Of a stretch of 41,190 nt of DNA, positions 1-7,711 are shown in pieces. How positions within the stretch are numbered: the first letter of the stretch is position 1; each line of letters starts with the position of its first letter. Position numbers and translations under genes: made by a program. The notes below the pieces were generated by a model. That model was not told where the DNA came from. It saw only the letters and a program-made list of their open reading frames with translations, and searched no databases. Source of the stretch: JAUPKT01 sp964427855 (lineage in GTDB: Bacteria; Desulfobacterota; Desulfomonilia; Desulfomonilales; Desulfomonilaceae); contig CAYRVH010000034.1 in assembly GCA_964427855.1 (NCBI GenBank), positions 1-41,190 on the forward strand, in the 5' to 3' direction.

Positions 1-2092
1 TCATGAGCGCAGTCCTTCCCTCAATGTCCTGGGCGTCGATGGCGGCATTCTTCTTGATCAAGAGTTTCGTAATATCTACATATCCCTGTTGCGCTGCTAT
101 CATGAGCGCCGTGCAGCCGGATTTATCCTTGGCATCGACCGCGGCGCCTTTCGCAAGAAGAAGACGAACCGTCTCGTCTTGACCTTGTTCTGTAGCGGCC
201 ATAAGAGGAGTCCTGCCTTGCTCATCGGATAGGTTGACATCGGCCCCGTGAGCAATAAGAACCTTCACCACGTCAGGTCGTTTGTTGAAGATTCCCAACA
301 ACAGCGCTGTGTTGCCGTGATTGTCCTGCGTATTGCCATTCGCCCCGAGTTTCAGTAGAAACGACACCACCGCAGTATTTCCTTGCGAACTGGCAGCCAT
401 CAAAGCTGTTCGACCTTCGTGCCCCTTGAAATCCAGATTTGCGCTTTTCTGCGCGAGAGCCTTCATGACATCCAAATGGCCGAGGCTCGCTGCGATGGTA
501 AAAGGCGTGTCGCCTGCGTCGGTCTCGCTGTCTACGTAGACGCCTATCCTTAAGAGACGCTTTATCTCTCTCACGTCTCCTTTGATTGCGGCCAAAAGGA
601 GCATAAGGTCCCCTTTGGACGGCTCGCGTAATTTGAGCCCCGCGCCCCTGCTTAACAACAACTGAGCACAGTCGCCATGCCCTCTGCGGAGGGCCTTGAT
701 CAGGGGACTGACCCCTTGCAGGTCCAAGGAGTTCACGTCTGCTCCCGCGGCGATGAGCAATTCCACCGCCTTGATATGGCCTTGGGAGGCAGCGAGCGAC
801 AACGGAGTGTCCCCTGTTTTTGTCCGAGTTCGCACATCCGCCCCGTGGGCTATAAGGAGTTGCACGACAGCAACGCGGCCTTCGTGGCTCGCACGCGCCA
901 AAGGGGTCCAACCTTCGAAATCCTTCTGGTCCACCTTGGCCCCTGCACTCAGCAGCATCTCTACTATCTCAAGATGGCCAATAGCGGATGCGCCAGAAAG
1001 CGCTCCTCGACGACCGTTGTCTGTGGCGTTCACGTCAGCCCCTTTTTCAAGGAGCAGCTTTACGACTTCTAAGCGCCCATGCGATGCCGCATGAATGAGC
1101 GGTGTATTATTCTGTTCATCGCGCACATTGACGTCCACCCGGCACGACAGCGCCGCATGCGCTTCTTGAACATTGCCGTCTTTTGCCGAGACCAGCAGCT
1201 TAGTTTTCAGCTGCTCCTCGCTCAAGGGAGCGGTCACAAAAGACAACGGAAAGGTCCCCACCACAGAGCCCTCGAACTGAGGATGCTGATGGCCTTTCGT
1301 CTCTTCTTTTGTGCGGGCATAAGCGTACTCATAGGCCTCGTTCAGGGTCACGAGCCCATCATGATCGCGATCAGCCTTACCCCGCAGGCCTTCAAGAAGG
1401 TGGTGAGTGAACACGCTGTTGGTTTTGCCCGGCAGCTCCCACGACAGTTGGCCATCCTTAGAAGACGTGATAATCGCTTTACCGGACGAGTTTTTGGCTT
1501 CCTTGAGAAAGAGTTCGAGCGATGGGAGGCTGGCCTTTGGTTTCATTTGGGAGAAACCGCCGGCGTGGCACGCATCCGCAATCAAAAGCACCTTTTCGGC
1601 GTTGACGCCGTTGAGGAATTCCAACCCGCTCATCTTCACGCCAGTAGCAGCGATATACTCGTTCTCCGCGTCATAGGGCAAAAAGAAAAATTCTTTCGGT
1701 CGCATAGGATCAAACCTGCCGTGTCCGCTCAAAAACAAGACCACCGTATCATCTTTACCCGCCTTTGGCAGCGTATAGTAAAGGTATTTCTCTATCTCTG
1801 CCTTGGTCGCTTTTTCATTCAACAGGTAGGTGATGTGAGCCTCATGGAAAAGCCTATCCTGGGTTTTGAGGAAATCCCCAAAGGCTTTGGCATCCTGATC
1901 CGCGACCCTCAGGGGTGGAAGCCCTTGATCTTTATATCGAGAAACGCCTACCACTAGGGCATATAGGGCGCCTCTAGGAAAGACGCCTGCGTGGATAGCT
2001 GGATCTGCGGAATTGACTTTGGCAGGAGTTTGACACTGCCACGAAAGCCATACGACGCACGCAACCACTGCGCTGAGAATGAATCGGGACAT
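1..2092 (-). CDS. Caspase-like (peptidase C14) protein with EF-hand loop and ankyrin repeats, 3' end outside window
   Basis: The frame is open from the ATG at 2092 to the window edge (697 codons), so the C-terminus is missing. Residues 1-28 look like a secretion signal (hydrophobic stretch, then QTPAKVNS), suggesting an exported protein. Residues about 42-285 form a caspase fold: the catalytic histidine is H124 in FLSGHGRFDP and the catalytic cysteine is C175 in IADACHAGGF. Residues 241-252 (DRDHDGLVTLNE) are a canonical 12-residue EF-hand calcium loop. From about residue 292 to the edge there are 12 full ankyrin repeats and the start of another, many with the TPLxxAAxxGH and GADVN signatures. 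The start is supported by GAGAAAGGGG 8 nt upstream. The substrate is unknown; ankyrin repeats suggest protein binding. It lies downstream of the sigma/anti-sigma pair on the same strand, so it may belong to that regulon (inference). Confidence 0.9.
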   Translation of the reverse strand, partial: MSRFILSAVVACVVWLSWQCQTPAKVNSADPAIHAGVFPRGALYALVVGVSRYKDQGLPPLRVADQDAKAFGDFLKTQDRLFHEAHITYLLNEKATKAEIEKYLYYTLPKAGKDDTVVLFLSGHGRFDPMRPKEFFFLPYDAENEYIAATGVKMSGLEFLNGVNAEKVLLIADACHAGGFSQMKPKASLPSLELFLKEAKNSSGKAIITSSKDGQLSWELPGKTNSVFTHHLLEGLRGKADRDHDGLVTLNEAYEYAYARTKEETKGHQHPQFEGSVVGTFPLSFVTAPLSEEQLKTKLLVSAKDGNVQEAHAALSCRVDVNVRDEQNNTPLIHAASHGRLEVVKLLLEKGADVNATDNGRRGALSGASAIGHLEIVEMLLSAGAKVDQKDFEGWTPLARASHEGRVAVVQLLIAHGADVRTRTKTGDTPLSLAASQGHIKAVELLIAAGADVNSLDLQGVSPLIKALRRGHGDCAQLLLSRGAGLKLREPSKGDLMLLLAAIKGDVREIKRLLRIGVYVDSETDAGDTPFTIAASLGHLDVMKALAQKSANLDFKGHEGRTALMAASSQGNTAVVSFLLKLGANGNTQDNHGNTALLLGIFNKRPDVVKVLIAHGADVNLSDEQGRTPLMAATEQGQDETVRLLLAKGAAVDAKDKSGCTALMIAAQQGYVDITKLLIKKNAAIDAQDIEGRTALM

Positions 2093-2130
2093 AGCGATGA
2101 CCCCTTTCTCAACCTACGCCACATACAACC

Positions 2131-2295
2131 CACATAGTAATTCTCCAAATAGATCACGAATTGGGTGCGTGTCCTCTCATGACGTCATCCTCAAGAAAGT
2201 AGGGATCAATAAGGCGTTTCCTGAATTCCCATTTTCATGGGTACGACAATCTGACGTAGGGCCATTCCGTGATTTCTTTTGAGAAGGTTATACAT
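2131..2295 (+). repeat. Dispersed stem-loop repeat, copy A
   Basis: This is one of four similar units of about 165 bp in the window. It starts with a left arm containing ATCACGAATTGGG, passes through a core (GTCATCCTCAAGAAAGT..) and a stem-loop around TTCCCATTTTCATGGG, and ends with TTTCTTTTGAGAAGG. It is closely similar to 11973-12140 in the same orientation, and to 29316-29479 and 34118-34292 in the opposite orientation. It fills most of the space between the caspase-like gene and the anti-sigma gene. Confidence 0.8.
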
Positions 2296-2384
2296 GAATG
2301 CCTCTCGGGCGCTCGCTGAGCCCTATCAACGGCCTTCCGGTAAAGCTAGTCTTCATGTATGACAACAATGGACGTGGTATGTTC

Positions 2385-3362
2385 TCACGATTCCGTCATG
2401 ACGAGATGGCGAACCAGTCCCTGAATCGTCTTTTCCATGTGACCTGGCGGCGCGTGTTCAGCGCTGGCGGCATTCACCTCGCGATCGGTACGCAGGTCGT
2501 GGAGACGCGCATCCAATGAGACCCCTGAGGTCGAAGGGGTTATTGTTACTACGACGGCCAACCCATCACGCCATTTTTCGGCGAGCACGGAATATAAATC
2601 GCGTCTGCTCGACGTCGAGGCGCCGGCCTTCTCTATGGCATCAGTCACTTCTGCTGGCTGGGGTACGCTGTAGCGGCTTAGCAGGTCCATGTCAGGTACA
2701 AGAGAACGATAGAGGGAATCGATCGTCTGTTGGGGTATGCGTTCCTTGAATCCTTCGAACCGAATCACATACACAAGCGCCTGCTTCTGACCTTGGCCTC
2801 CCCCCTTGGACTGTGGGACATTTTCCCAAGCCACAGATGTCAACCCAACCATGTTTTGAGGGAGGTTGGATTGGTGTACGAAAATCACCAATACGGCGGC
2901 GGCCACCAACGCCGTTATCGCGGCAGGCCGCCTGAACCACCGGGAGAATCTCTCTATGAGTGAATCCTCGATGCGAATCTCTCGCGAGGCTAATGAGATC
3001 GAATCGTCGTCAGCAGCGAGGCGCGCCTTGATCCCAGCCCACAGCTCCTCTGGCATAACCTGTTTGCCAACGGCCTCGCAATATTGCCCGTATTCAATCC
3101 GACATGATTCGCAATCCTCCACATGCTGAGCAATGGCGCCGGTAGGGTCTTCGCCCCTGGTCGCGTAGTCAAAGATCGCTGAGGATGAAGGACAAAACAG
3201 GGTTTTGTCTGCCTGTAAGGCTTGAATGAGAGAGAGCGTCTCCTCCAGCTCGGCGCCGCATTTTGGGCAGTACCGAAGATGCTCTTCGACGCGCTTGGCA
3301 TCCTCTTCCGAGAGCTTTCCTTCCAAATAGGCCACAAATTCTGTTTCAAGATGCTTCAGCAT
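2385..3362 (-). CDS. Membrane anti-sigma factor with two zinc-finger (zf-HC2/ZAS) motifs
   Basis: This 325-residue protein has a cytosolic N-terminus with two HxxxCxxC zinc-binding motifs, H28/C32/C35 and H80/C84/C87, which is the signature of ZAS-type anti-sigma factors. One membrane segment lies at about residues 146-163, followed by a periplasmic domain of about 160 residues that I do not recognise. In this family the N-terminus holds an ECF sigma factor inactive until a signal reaches the outer part. Its ATG overlaps the end of the sigma gene (ATGCTGA), so the two are translationally coupled. Having two zinc motifs rather than one is a little unusual and may reflect duplication. Family confidence is high; the signal is unknown. 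Confidence 0.88.
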   Translation of the reverse strand: MLKHLETEFVAYLEGKLSEEDAKRVEEHLRYCPKCGAELEETLSLIQALQADKTLFCPSSSAIFDYATRGEDPTGAIAQHVEDCESCRIEYGQYCEAVGKQVMPEELWAGIKARLAADDDSISLASREIRIEDSLIERFSRWFRRPAAITALVAAAVLVIFVHQSNLPQNMVGLTSVAWENVPQSKGGGQGQKQALVYVIRFEGFKERIPQQTIDSLYRSLVPDMDLLSRYSVPQPAEVTDAIEKAGASTSSRRDLYSVLAEKWRDGLAVVVTITPSTSGVSLDARLHDLRTDREVNAASAEHAPPGHMEKTIQGLVRHLVMTES

Positions 3363-3991
3363 TTTTTAATGAGCACAGAGCGGTGGGTTTTCATCCGAGT
3401 GGTCTCGCAATGTTTGTATGCTGTCTTCAGCTTCATGAGACATCGGGTGGCCCGTACATTGAGAGTATTGACCGCCACCCCCAGCATAGCGGCAATTTCG
3501 TTGAAGGACAACCCTTTGAAATATCTCAGTTTCAAAAGGTCGCGGCAATCGGCGTCGAGCTGATCCAGCGCACTACGGAGCAGCAATGCCTGTTCAAAAC
3601 GCTCTAACAACACGTCAGGCGGGTCTTCCTGAGATTGAATCTGCGAGGCGTCGTCGTGTGACCCATCATCATGCTCCACCGATAAGGTCAACGCTGACCG
3701 TTTGACCGCGTTGCGTTTCCTCATCTCGTCGACAAGTACACGCTCGGCAACAAGGCAGATGAAGCTCGACAAAGAATGCTGGGCGTCGAAATTGCGGAGC
3801 GCGGAAGTGAGCGTGAGAAAGACGTTTTGCGTCACATCGTCGATTTCCGTCTCACTGAGACGTGCGTGCTTGCTTATGACGTTTCGAACCAACACCACAA
3901 AACGACCGTAGAGTTCACGCCAGGCAGCTTCAGAACGCGCCAGACATTGGGTCACGAGAGCTGCTTCAGCATCGTTCACGCTCTTATTCAT
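3356..3991 (-). CDS. ECF-type RNA polymerase sigma factor (sigma-70 family)
   Basis: The gene encodes 211 residues from the ATG at 3991; an in-frame TTG at 4021 would add 10 residues but has no better ribosome site. Region 2 is visible around residues 50-95 (DDVTQNVFLTLTSAL, then FICLVAERVLVDEMRKR). Region 4 lies near residues 140-190 with a helix-turn-helix (LSFNEIAAMLGVAVNTLNVR). Region 3 is absent, as is normal for ECF sigma factors. The 3' end overlaps the anti-sigma gene by 7 nt, so the two form a sigma/anti-sigma pair. A stretch rich in D, S and H (residues about 105-120) links the two domains. Confidence 0.9.
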   Translation of the reverse strand: MNKSVNDAEAALVTQCLARSEAAWRELYGRFVVLVRNVISKHARLSETEIDDVTQNVFLTLTSALRNFDAQHSLSSFICLVAERVLVDEMRKRNAVKRSALTLSVEHDDGSHDDASQIQSQEDPPDVLLERFEQALLLRSALDQLDADCRDLLKLRYFKGLSFNEIAAMLGVAVNTLNVRATRCLMKLKTAYKHCETTRMKTHRSVLIKKC

Positions 3992-4124
3992 TGACAAATG
4001 GTCCCAATAGCTCACCCGCAAGAGATTCGGCCAGACGACATTCTATCATTCATAGCGAGCTTGTCTATTGTGTGTGCGCTGAAGCGTAACGCGGCGCCCG
4101 ACCATTTGCCCTTTCCAAATCCAT

Positions 4125-4161
4125 GAACAACAAAGGCGCCCCGATCCCCTCGGAGCGCCTT
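4125..4161 (-). terminator. Rho-independent terminator after the small cysteine-rich gene
   Basis: On the minus strand the stem AAGGCGCTCCGA pairs with TCGGGGCGCCTT with one mismatch (AAGGCGC/GCGCCTT outer stem 4133-4161). It is followed by TTTGTTGTT. It starts 16 nt after the stop codon of the 75-residue gene. Confidence 0.7.
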
Positions 4162-4177
4162 GAACTGGTGGAGATGC

Positions 4178-4405
4178 TTACTTGCAGTCCTTGCAGTCTT
4201 TGACGACTTTGCCGCCGAGTTTTGCACAGTCCGCGTCTGACTTCACCTGCTCACACTTGCCTTTCACGCAGCAGTTGATAGTCTTGGCGGGTTTATCGGC
4301 GCCGGATGGAGCGGCTGGGGTCGTTCCCGAACCTGTCTGGGCCATGGCAAAGGGAACCGCCACCGCGAACGTCAGCGCTACTACAAGGTTAACGAGCCTT
4401 TTCAT
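4178..4405 (-). CDS. Small secreted cysteine-rich protein, unknown function
   Basis: This 75-residue protein has a clear signal peptide (MKRLVNLVVALTFAVAVPFA, cleavage near AMA-Q). It leaves a mature peptide of about 52 residues that is rich in A, P, G and T and then in K and C. The C-terminal half has six cysteines: a CC pair, then C, C and a final CxxC. A strong ribosome-binding site (CAGGAGG, 8 nt before ATG) and a downstream hairpin terminator support a real gene. The even number of cysteines in an exported peptide suggests disulfide bonds or metal binding. I do not recognise a named family. It lies upstream of the sigma gene on the same strand but is separated from it by a terminator. 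Confidence 0.8.
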   Translation of the reverse strand: MKRLVNLVVALTFAVAVPFAMAQTGSGTTPAAPSGADKPAKTINCCVKGKCEQVKSDADCAKLGGKVVKDCKDCK

Positions 4406-5079
4406 TGTTTCAGCCTCCTGAAGAAATTTCTCTTGTTTTGGCGGTCTGAGTCGATCGCCATTGCCACCATTCGGTGGGCTGTCTCATAGTTCGGAATCCC
4501 GAGAAAAAACTTACAGGAAAATTTAGCTACAGTGTCGTGTTTCTTGTACCTCCTGTGGTGCGTTGCAACCGGATAGGACTTAGAAAAACAGCCGTTCCGC
4601 GCAGGAAGGATCAATGCTCGCATCGTCTTGCGTGGTCTTCTTGCGCATTCCCCGCCGTTCGGCAGCAAGGGAGGCTACGGGAAAAAGGTGATCGGCTGCT
4701 GACCAACGTCCGCGATGTGTCATCAAGAAAACACTCTGCTCTGGTGCCATAGCAAGATCTCCGGTTATGAAAGAGAGAGCGCGCTGCCGGCCCCTCATTT
4801 CACGGCACTCTGATACACGGAGCGAGACAAAAAGAGGTCGCCGCACTCCTATATCAAGATCAAGATGGGACGTACGGTGATGCCGTATTGTTCGATACGG
4901 ACGTGAGGGTCTGGGCCGGGGATACCGTTACGCGCTATACTACCCGTAGGGGCGGAGAGACCTTCGCCCGTCGGTGCACGAGACGAGGTATTGATGATAA
5001 AAAGTGCAGGGGATTTTCCGACGGTTCCCCCACGATACTAAAAGCGATTTCACCTCATTTCGGTAGATGAAAGGACGGT
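4406..5079. other. Gene-free interval of about 670 bp
   Basis: No convincing coding sequence is visible on either strand; short open frames lack ribosome sites and have no recognisable protein features. The right part (4883-5035) holds three inverted repeats: CCGTAT/ATACGG at 4883-4900, GGGCG/CGCCC near 4950-4972, and GGGGA/TCCCC near 5008-5030. The left part must contain the promoter of the 75-residue gene. Confidence 0.5.
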
Positions 5080-5415
5080 TCAACTATAGAATTGCCTTAC
5101 CTGTTTCCGCCACCAAATGCGGGCTTTGGTTACTAGGAGCCAACAAAGACCAAACACAAACAAGAGCGTGCCAAATCCTGTTGAGACCATAATGAGGAAG
5201 CCTACCGCAGCCAAGAGCCCTGCCAAGAGTATTTGCAGACGCAGATCCAGACCGTCAGACGAAGCTGATCTCTTGGGTGCGTTCGTCACAGCATTGCCTG
5301 AAGTCCGAACCATAGGTCCGAAACCCTCTGCATCGCGTCCACAATGCAGACAGACTTTCGCTCTCACAGGTTTCTCGCCAAAACAATGAGGGCATTTCTC
5401 CACAGCATCGGCCAT
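5080..5415 (-). CDS. Small zinc-ribbon membrane protein, unknown function
   Basis: The protein has 111 residues from the ATG at 5415, chosen because AGGAGG lies 6 nt upstream; a longer in-frame start adds five residues. Near the N-terminus CPHC and CLHC are spaced like a rubredoxin-type zinc ribbon (residues about 8-26). A linker follows, and then a hydrophobic block of about 45 residues (LQILLAGLLAAVGFLIMVS to CWLLVTKAR) that would form two membrane helices. The tail is basic. Such zinc-ribbon plus membrane-helix proteins are common and mostly uncharacterised. It is in tandem with the next gene upstream (5478-5849), 62 bp away. Confidence 0.7.
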   Translation of the reverse strand: MADAVEKCPHCFGEKPVRAKVCLHCGRDAEGFGPMVRTSGNAVTNAPKRSASSDGLDLRLQILLAGLLAAVGFLIMVSTGFGTLLFVFGLCWLLVTKARIWWRKQVRQFYS

Positions 5416-5477
5416 ATTGCGCCTCCTCAAGGCCTTTTCAATGCAGTATAAACCATTGTATTGAAAGAGAGCCGAAA

Positions 5478-5849
5478 CTAATTCAAGGTAAGTGTCGTCC
5501 TCGTGTCCTGATCAGCATCAGAGCTGGACGGCTCCGCGACGCTCTCCTTGCTTTTTCTGGATGAGTCTTTTTTCGGCGGCTGCTTCTCGGTCTTCTTTTC
5601 GGTGGACACCGCCTTTCGAGCGACCGCGACGGCAGCTCCCGACTGTGCTGCTTTCCTTTCAGAATCTTTGCGCGCCTCGGCAACGATGTGGCCCTTTTCC
5701 TCGAGCTTCTTATTCAACTTTTCAATCACATCGTCTTTGTCAGCGAGAGCCTTTCTGAGCCTCTTGCGGTGGGTGTCCCCGATGTAAATGCCAAAAGCCA
5801 GACCAGCTAATCCAGTAAGTGCCGTCGTAAACCAAAAAGGTATGCTCAT
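5478..5849 (-). CDS. Single-pass membrane protein with coiled coil and charged tail
   Basis: This 123-residue protein starts at ATG 5849, selected because AAAGGAGG lies 7-8 nt upstream. The N-terminus is one membrane helix (MSIPFWFTTALTGLAGLAFG). A coiled coil rich in K and E follows (residues about 27-72), then a low-complexity tail of K, S, E and D. The overall plan resembles YtxH-like or other membrane-anchored coiled-coil proteins, but I see no family motif. It is divergent from the HMA-like gene at 6096, with about 245 bp between them, so the two may share a control region at the edge of the P-type ATPase cluster. Confidence 0.65.
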   Translation of the reverse strand: MSIPFWFTTALTGLAGLAFGIYIGDTHRKRLRKALADKDDVIEKLNKKLEEKGHIVAEARKDSERKAAQSGAAVAVARKAVSTEKKTEKQPPKKDSSRKSKESVAEPSSSDADQDTRTTLTLN

Positions 5850-6095
5850 AAGGCGCCTCCTTTGTGAGTGTTTTGTGAGCACTGAGTTAAAATGCTCAAA
5901 AATCCGCTAGCCCTCTTGCAGCCGGAAGGCCTCCATTTGGAAACTACGATCTGCAGTTTCATTTTCGCAAAATCCTAATAGGCGGCTCACAATTCCTTAA
6001 CATCTTCAAGGTCAAAGAACATGAAAAAGTTGTGGGAGCGCTGGTTTCCCATAAGGAAATCCCCAGCAACGGCATACAAAATCGAGGAGTCTTAC

Positions 6096-6467
6096 ATGGA
6101 ATACTACCGCCATGAAATTCCTGGACGTTTAAGAATACGAGTACCGAGTTTGAAAAAGAACCCACGAAATATAAGGGAATTGAAAGCTGTCACCAAGGGC
6201 CTGCCCGGCATCAATTCGATCAGTGTAAATACGATAACCGGCAGTGTGGTATTCCTCTACAATCCCGAGAGCATGAGTTCTCATGAAATCCTTTCCCTCC
6301 TCACCCAGGAGGGTTTTCTTGACCAAAGAGCAACCGGTGATACTGGCCGGCATTCAAAGCGTGTCCTCGATCAAATCGGGGCAGGCGCCACGAAGGCCCT
6401 TGTCGGACTCGTACTCAATAGAGTGTTGGAGGGATCGCCTCTCTCGGTGGTGACAGCATTCATTTAG
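6096..6467 (+). CDS. HMA-like (HMA2-type) domain protein without a CxxC metal site
   Basis: Residues about 1-72 have the ferredoxin-like HMA pattern seen with some P-type ATPases: HEIPGRLRIRVPSLKKN, then a helix, then LPGINSISVNTITGSVVFLY. No CxxC metal-binding motif is present. The rest (to residue 123) contains a hydrophobic GAGATKALVGLVLNRVL segment that may touch the membrane. The ATG at 6096 is preferred because GAGGAG lies 6 nt upstream; an in-frame ATG at 6021 would give 148 residues with a weaker site. It converges on the MetK-like gene, with only 50 bp between the stops. Two further modules of the same type occur at 10928-11452 and at the N-terminus of the P-type ATPase, which suggests a shared role (inference). 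Confidence 0.75.
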   Translation: MEYYRHEIPGRLRIRVPSLKKNPRNIRELKAVTKGLPGINSISVNTITGSVVFLYNPESMSSHEILSLLTQEGFLDQRATGDTGRHSKRVLDQIGAGATKALVGLVLNRVLEGSPLSVVTAFI

Positions 6468-6517
6468 ATGGCGCGCAACCCACATGAGGCCTTTCATTGC
6501 GGCTCATCTGCATGATG

Positions 6518-7711
6518 TCACTTGTCTTTGAGCGCTTGTTGCACGTCGAGGCGCTCCCACGGAAGATCCAAATCCCTCCTTCCAAAGTGGCCGAAGGCTG
6601 CCAACTTACGATAAAATCCGTCTTTGAACATCGAAGGCAGCCTTCGGAGACGAAAACGTTTGACGATGGCCCCTAACCGAAAATCAAAGTGCTCCTCTAC
6701 GAGCTTCAAGAGATCCTGATCAGGAATCTTCCCCGTGTTGTACGTATCCACCTGAATACCAACGGGCCCGGGAAACCCCACCGAGTAACTCAGCATTACT
6801 TCGCACTTGTCTGCCAGGCCTGCTGCCACGATGTTCTTCGCCGCATGACGGGCCGCATACGCTCCCACTCGGTCAATGCGCAGAGGATCTTTTCCGCTCA
6901 AAGCTGACCCGCTGTTCCTGGCAAATGCACCATACGTGTCCACGCTGGTCTTTCTGCCTGTCATGCCGGAATGAACGGAAGGTCCGCCCAGGTTGAGCGG
7001 CGTTCCCACATTGATGAACACTCGGGTGTCTTTGTCGGGTTTAAGGGGCTCGGTTTGAAACACCGATTCCACAACGGCCTGCATCAGATCGTCTCGAAGG
7101 CGTTTTGGCTTCACCGAGTCTCTGTGTGTCAGGCTTGCATTGAGGGTTACCGTGTGTATTCTGTGGGGTAGTCCATTGTGGTATGCCACTCCAACCTGAG
7201 ACGTGCCATCGGGCGCGAGATACGACAACTGTCCTTGGACGCGAACCTCAGACAGCTTTCGAGCCAACTTGTGAGCCAGCCATATCGGGAGAGGCATCAA
7301 ATCCGGAGACTGGTTACAGGCAAAACCAAAAAGAGTTGCTTGCTCGTTGACTACAATCCGATCCAAGTCTTCCTCAAGGATCCTGTCTTCATCTGCCAAC
7401 CAACTGTTATCAGGAACCAGCTCTTTGAGACTGGTCAAAATGCTGCATGTCTTGTAATTGAATTCCTGATCAACGTACCCGATGCGCCGTATGACCTTTC
7501 GTGCAACGTTTGGAAAATCCACCTTGACAGTCGAAGAAAACCGGGCAGAGATGAAGACCACGGAAAGGGACACGGCGCATTCCGCAACTATGCGCGCACG
7601 GAAATCATGCTCCAGGAATCGATCGATAATCGCATCGCTGATTTGATCGCAGTGTTTGTCGGGATGGCCTTCCGTCACCGACTCCGAGGTATGAACGAAA
7701 TTGTTATTCAT
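6518..7711 (-). CDS. Divergent S-adenosylmethionine synthetase (MetK) paralogue
   Basis: The 397-residue sequence aligns by eye with MetK along its whole length: GHPDK near the N-terminus, LFGFACNQ, TGRKTSVDTYGAFAR, SGKDPLRIDR and AKNIVAAGLADKCEV. Compared with E. coli MetK, several residues of the active site differ: the GDQG segment reads NEQA, the DAKSQ segment (K165) reads DGTSQ, the D238 position is H, and K269 is R. The histidine of GHPDK, the TGRK pair and D271 remain. It may therefore have altered or lost SAM synthesis, or act on another substrate. ATG 7711 overlaps the stop of the P-type ATPase gene (ATGAATAA), so the two are coupled. A canonical metK is presumably elsewhere in the genome. 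Confidence 0.85.
   Translation of the reverse strand: MNNNFVHTSESVTEGHPDKHCDQISDAIIDRFLEHDFRARIVAECAVSLSVVFISARFSSTVKVDFPNVARKVIRRIGYVDQEFNYKTCSILTSLKELVPDNSWLADEDRILEEDLDRIVVNEQATLFGFACNQSPDLMPLPIWLAHKLARKLSEVRVQGQLSYLAPDGTSQVGVAYHNGLPHRIHTVTLNASLTHRDSVKPKRLRDDLMQAVVESVFQTEPLKPDKDTRVFINVGTPLNLGGPSVHSGMTGRKTSVDTYGAFARNSGSALSGKDPLRIDRVGAYAARHAAKNIVAAGLADKCEVMLSYSVGFPGPVGIQVDTYNTGKIPDQDLLKLVEEHFDFRLGAIVKRFRLRRLPSMFKDGFYRKLAAFGHFGRRDLDLPWERLDVQQALKDK

Noticed and set aside
273..911. Open frame of 212 codons on the minus strand
   Set aside because: It runs out of frame inside the ankyrin-coding region, which has a continuous frame with clear repeats.
1079..1957. Open frame of 292 codons on the plus strand
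   Set aside because: It is antisense to the caspase-like domain and has no protein features of its own.
6470..6515. Hairpin ATGAG/CTCAT between convergent genes
   Set aside because: It is short, has a bulge and no T-run, so it is not a convincing terminator.
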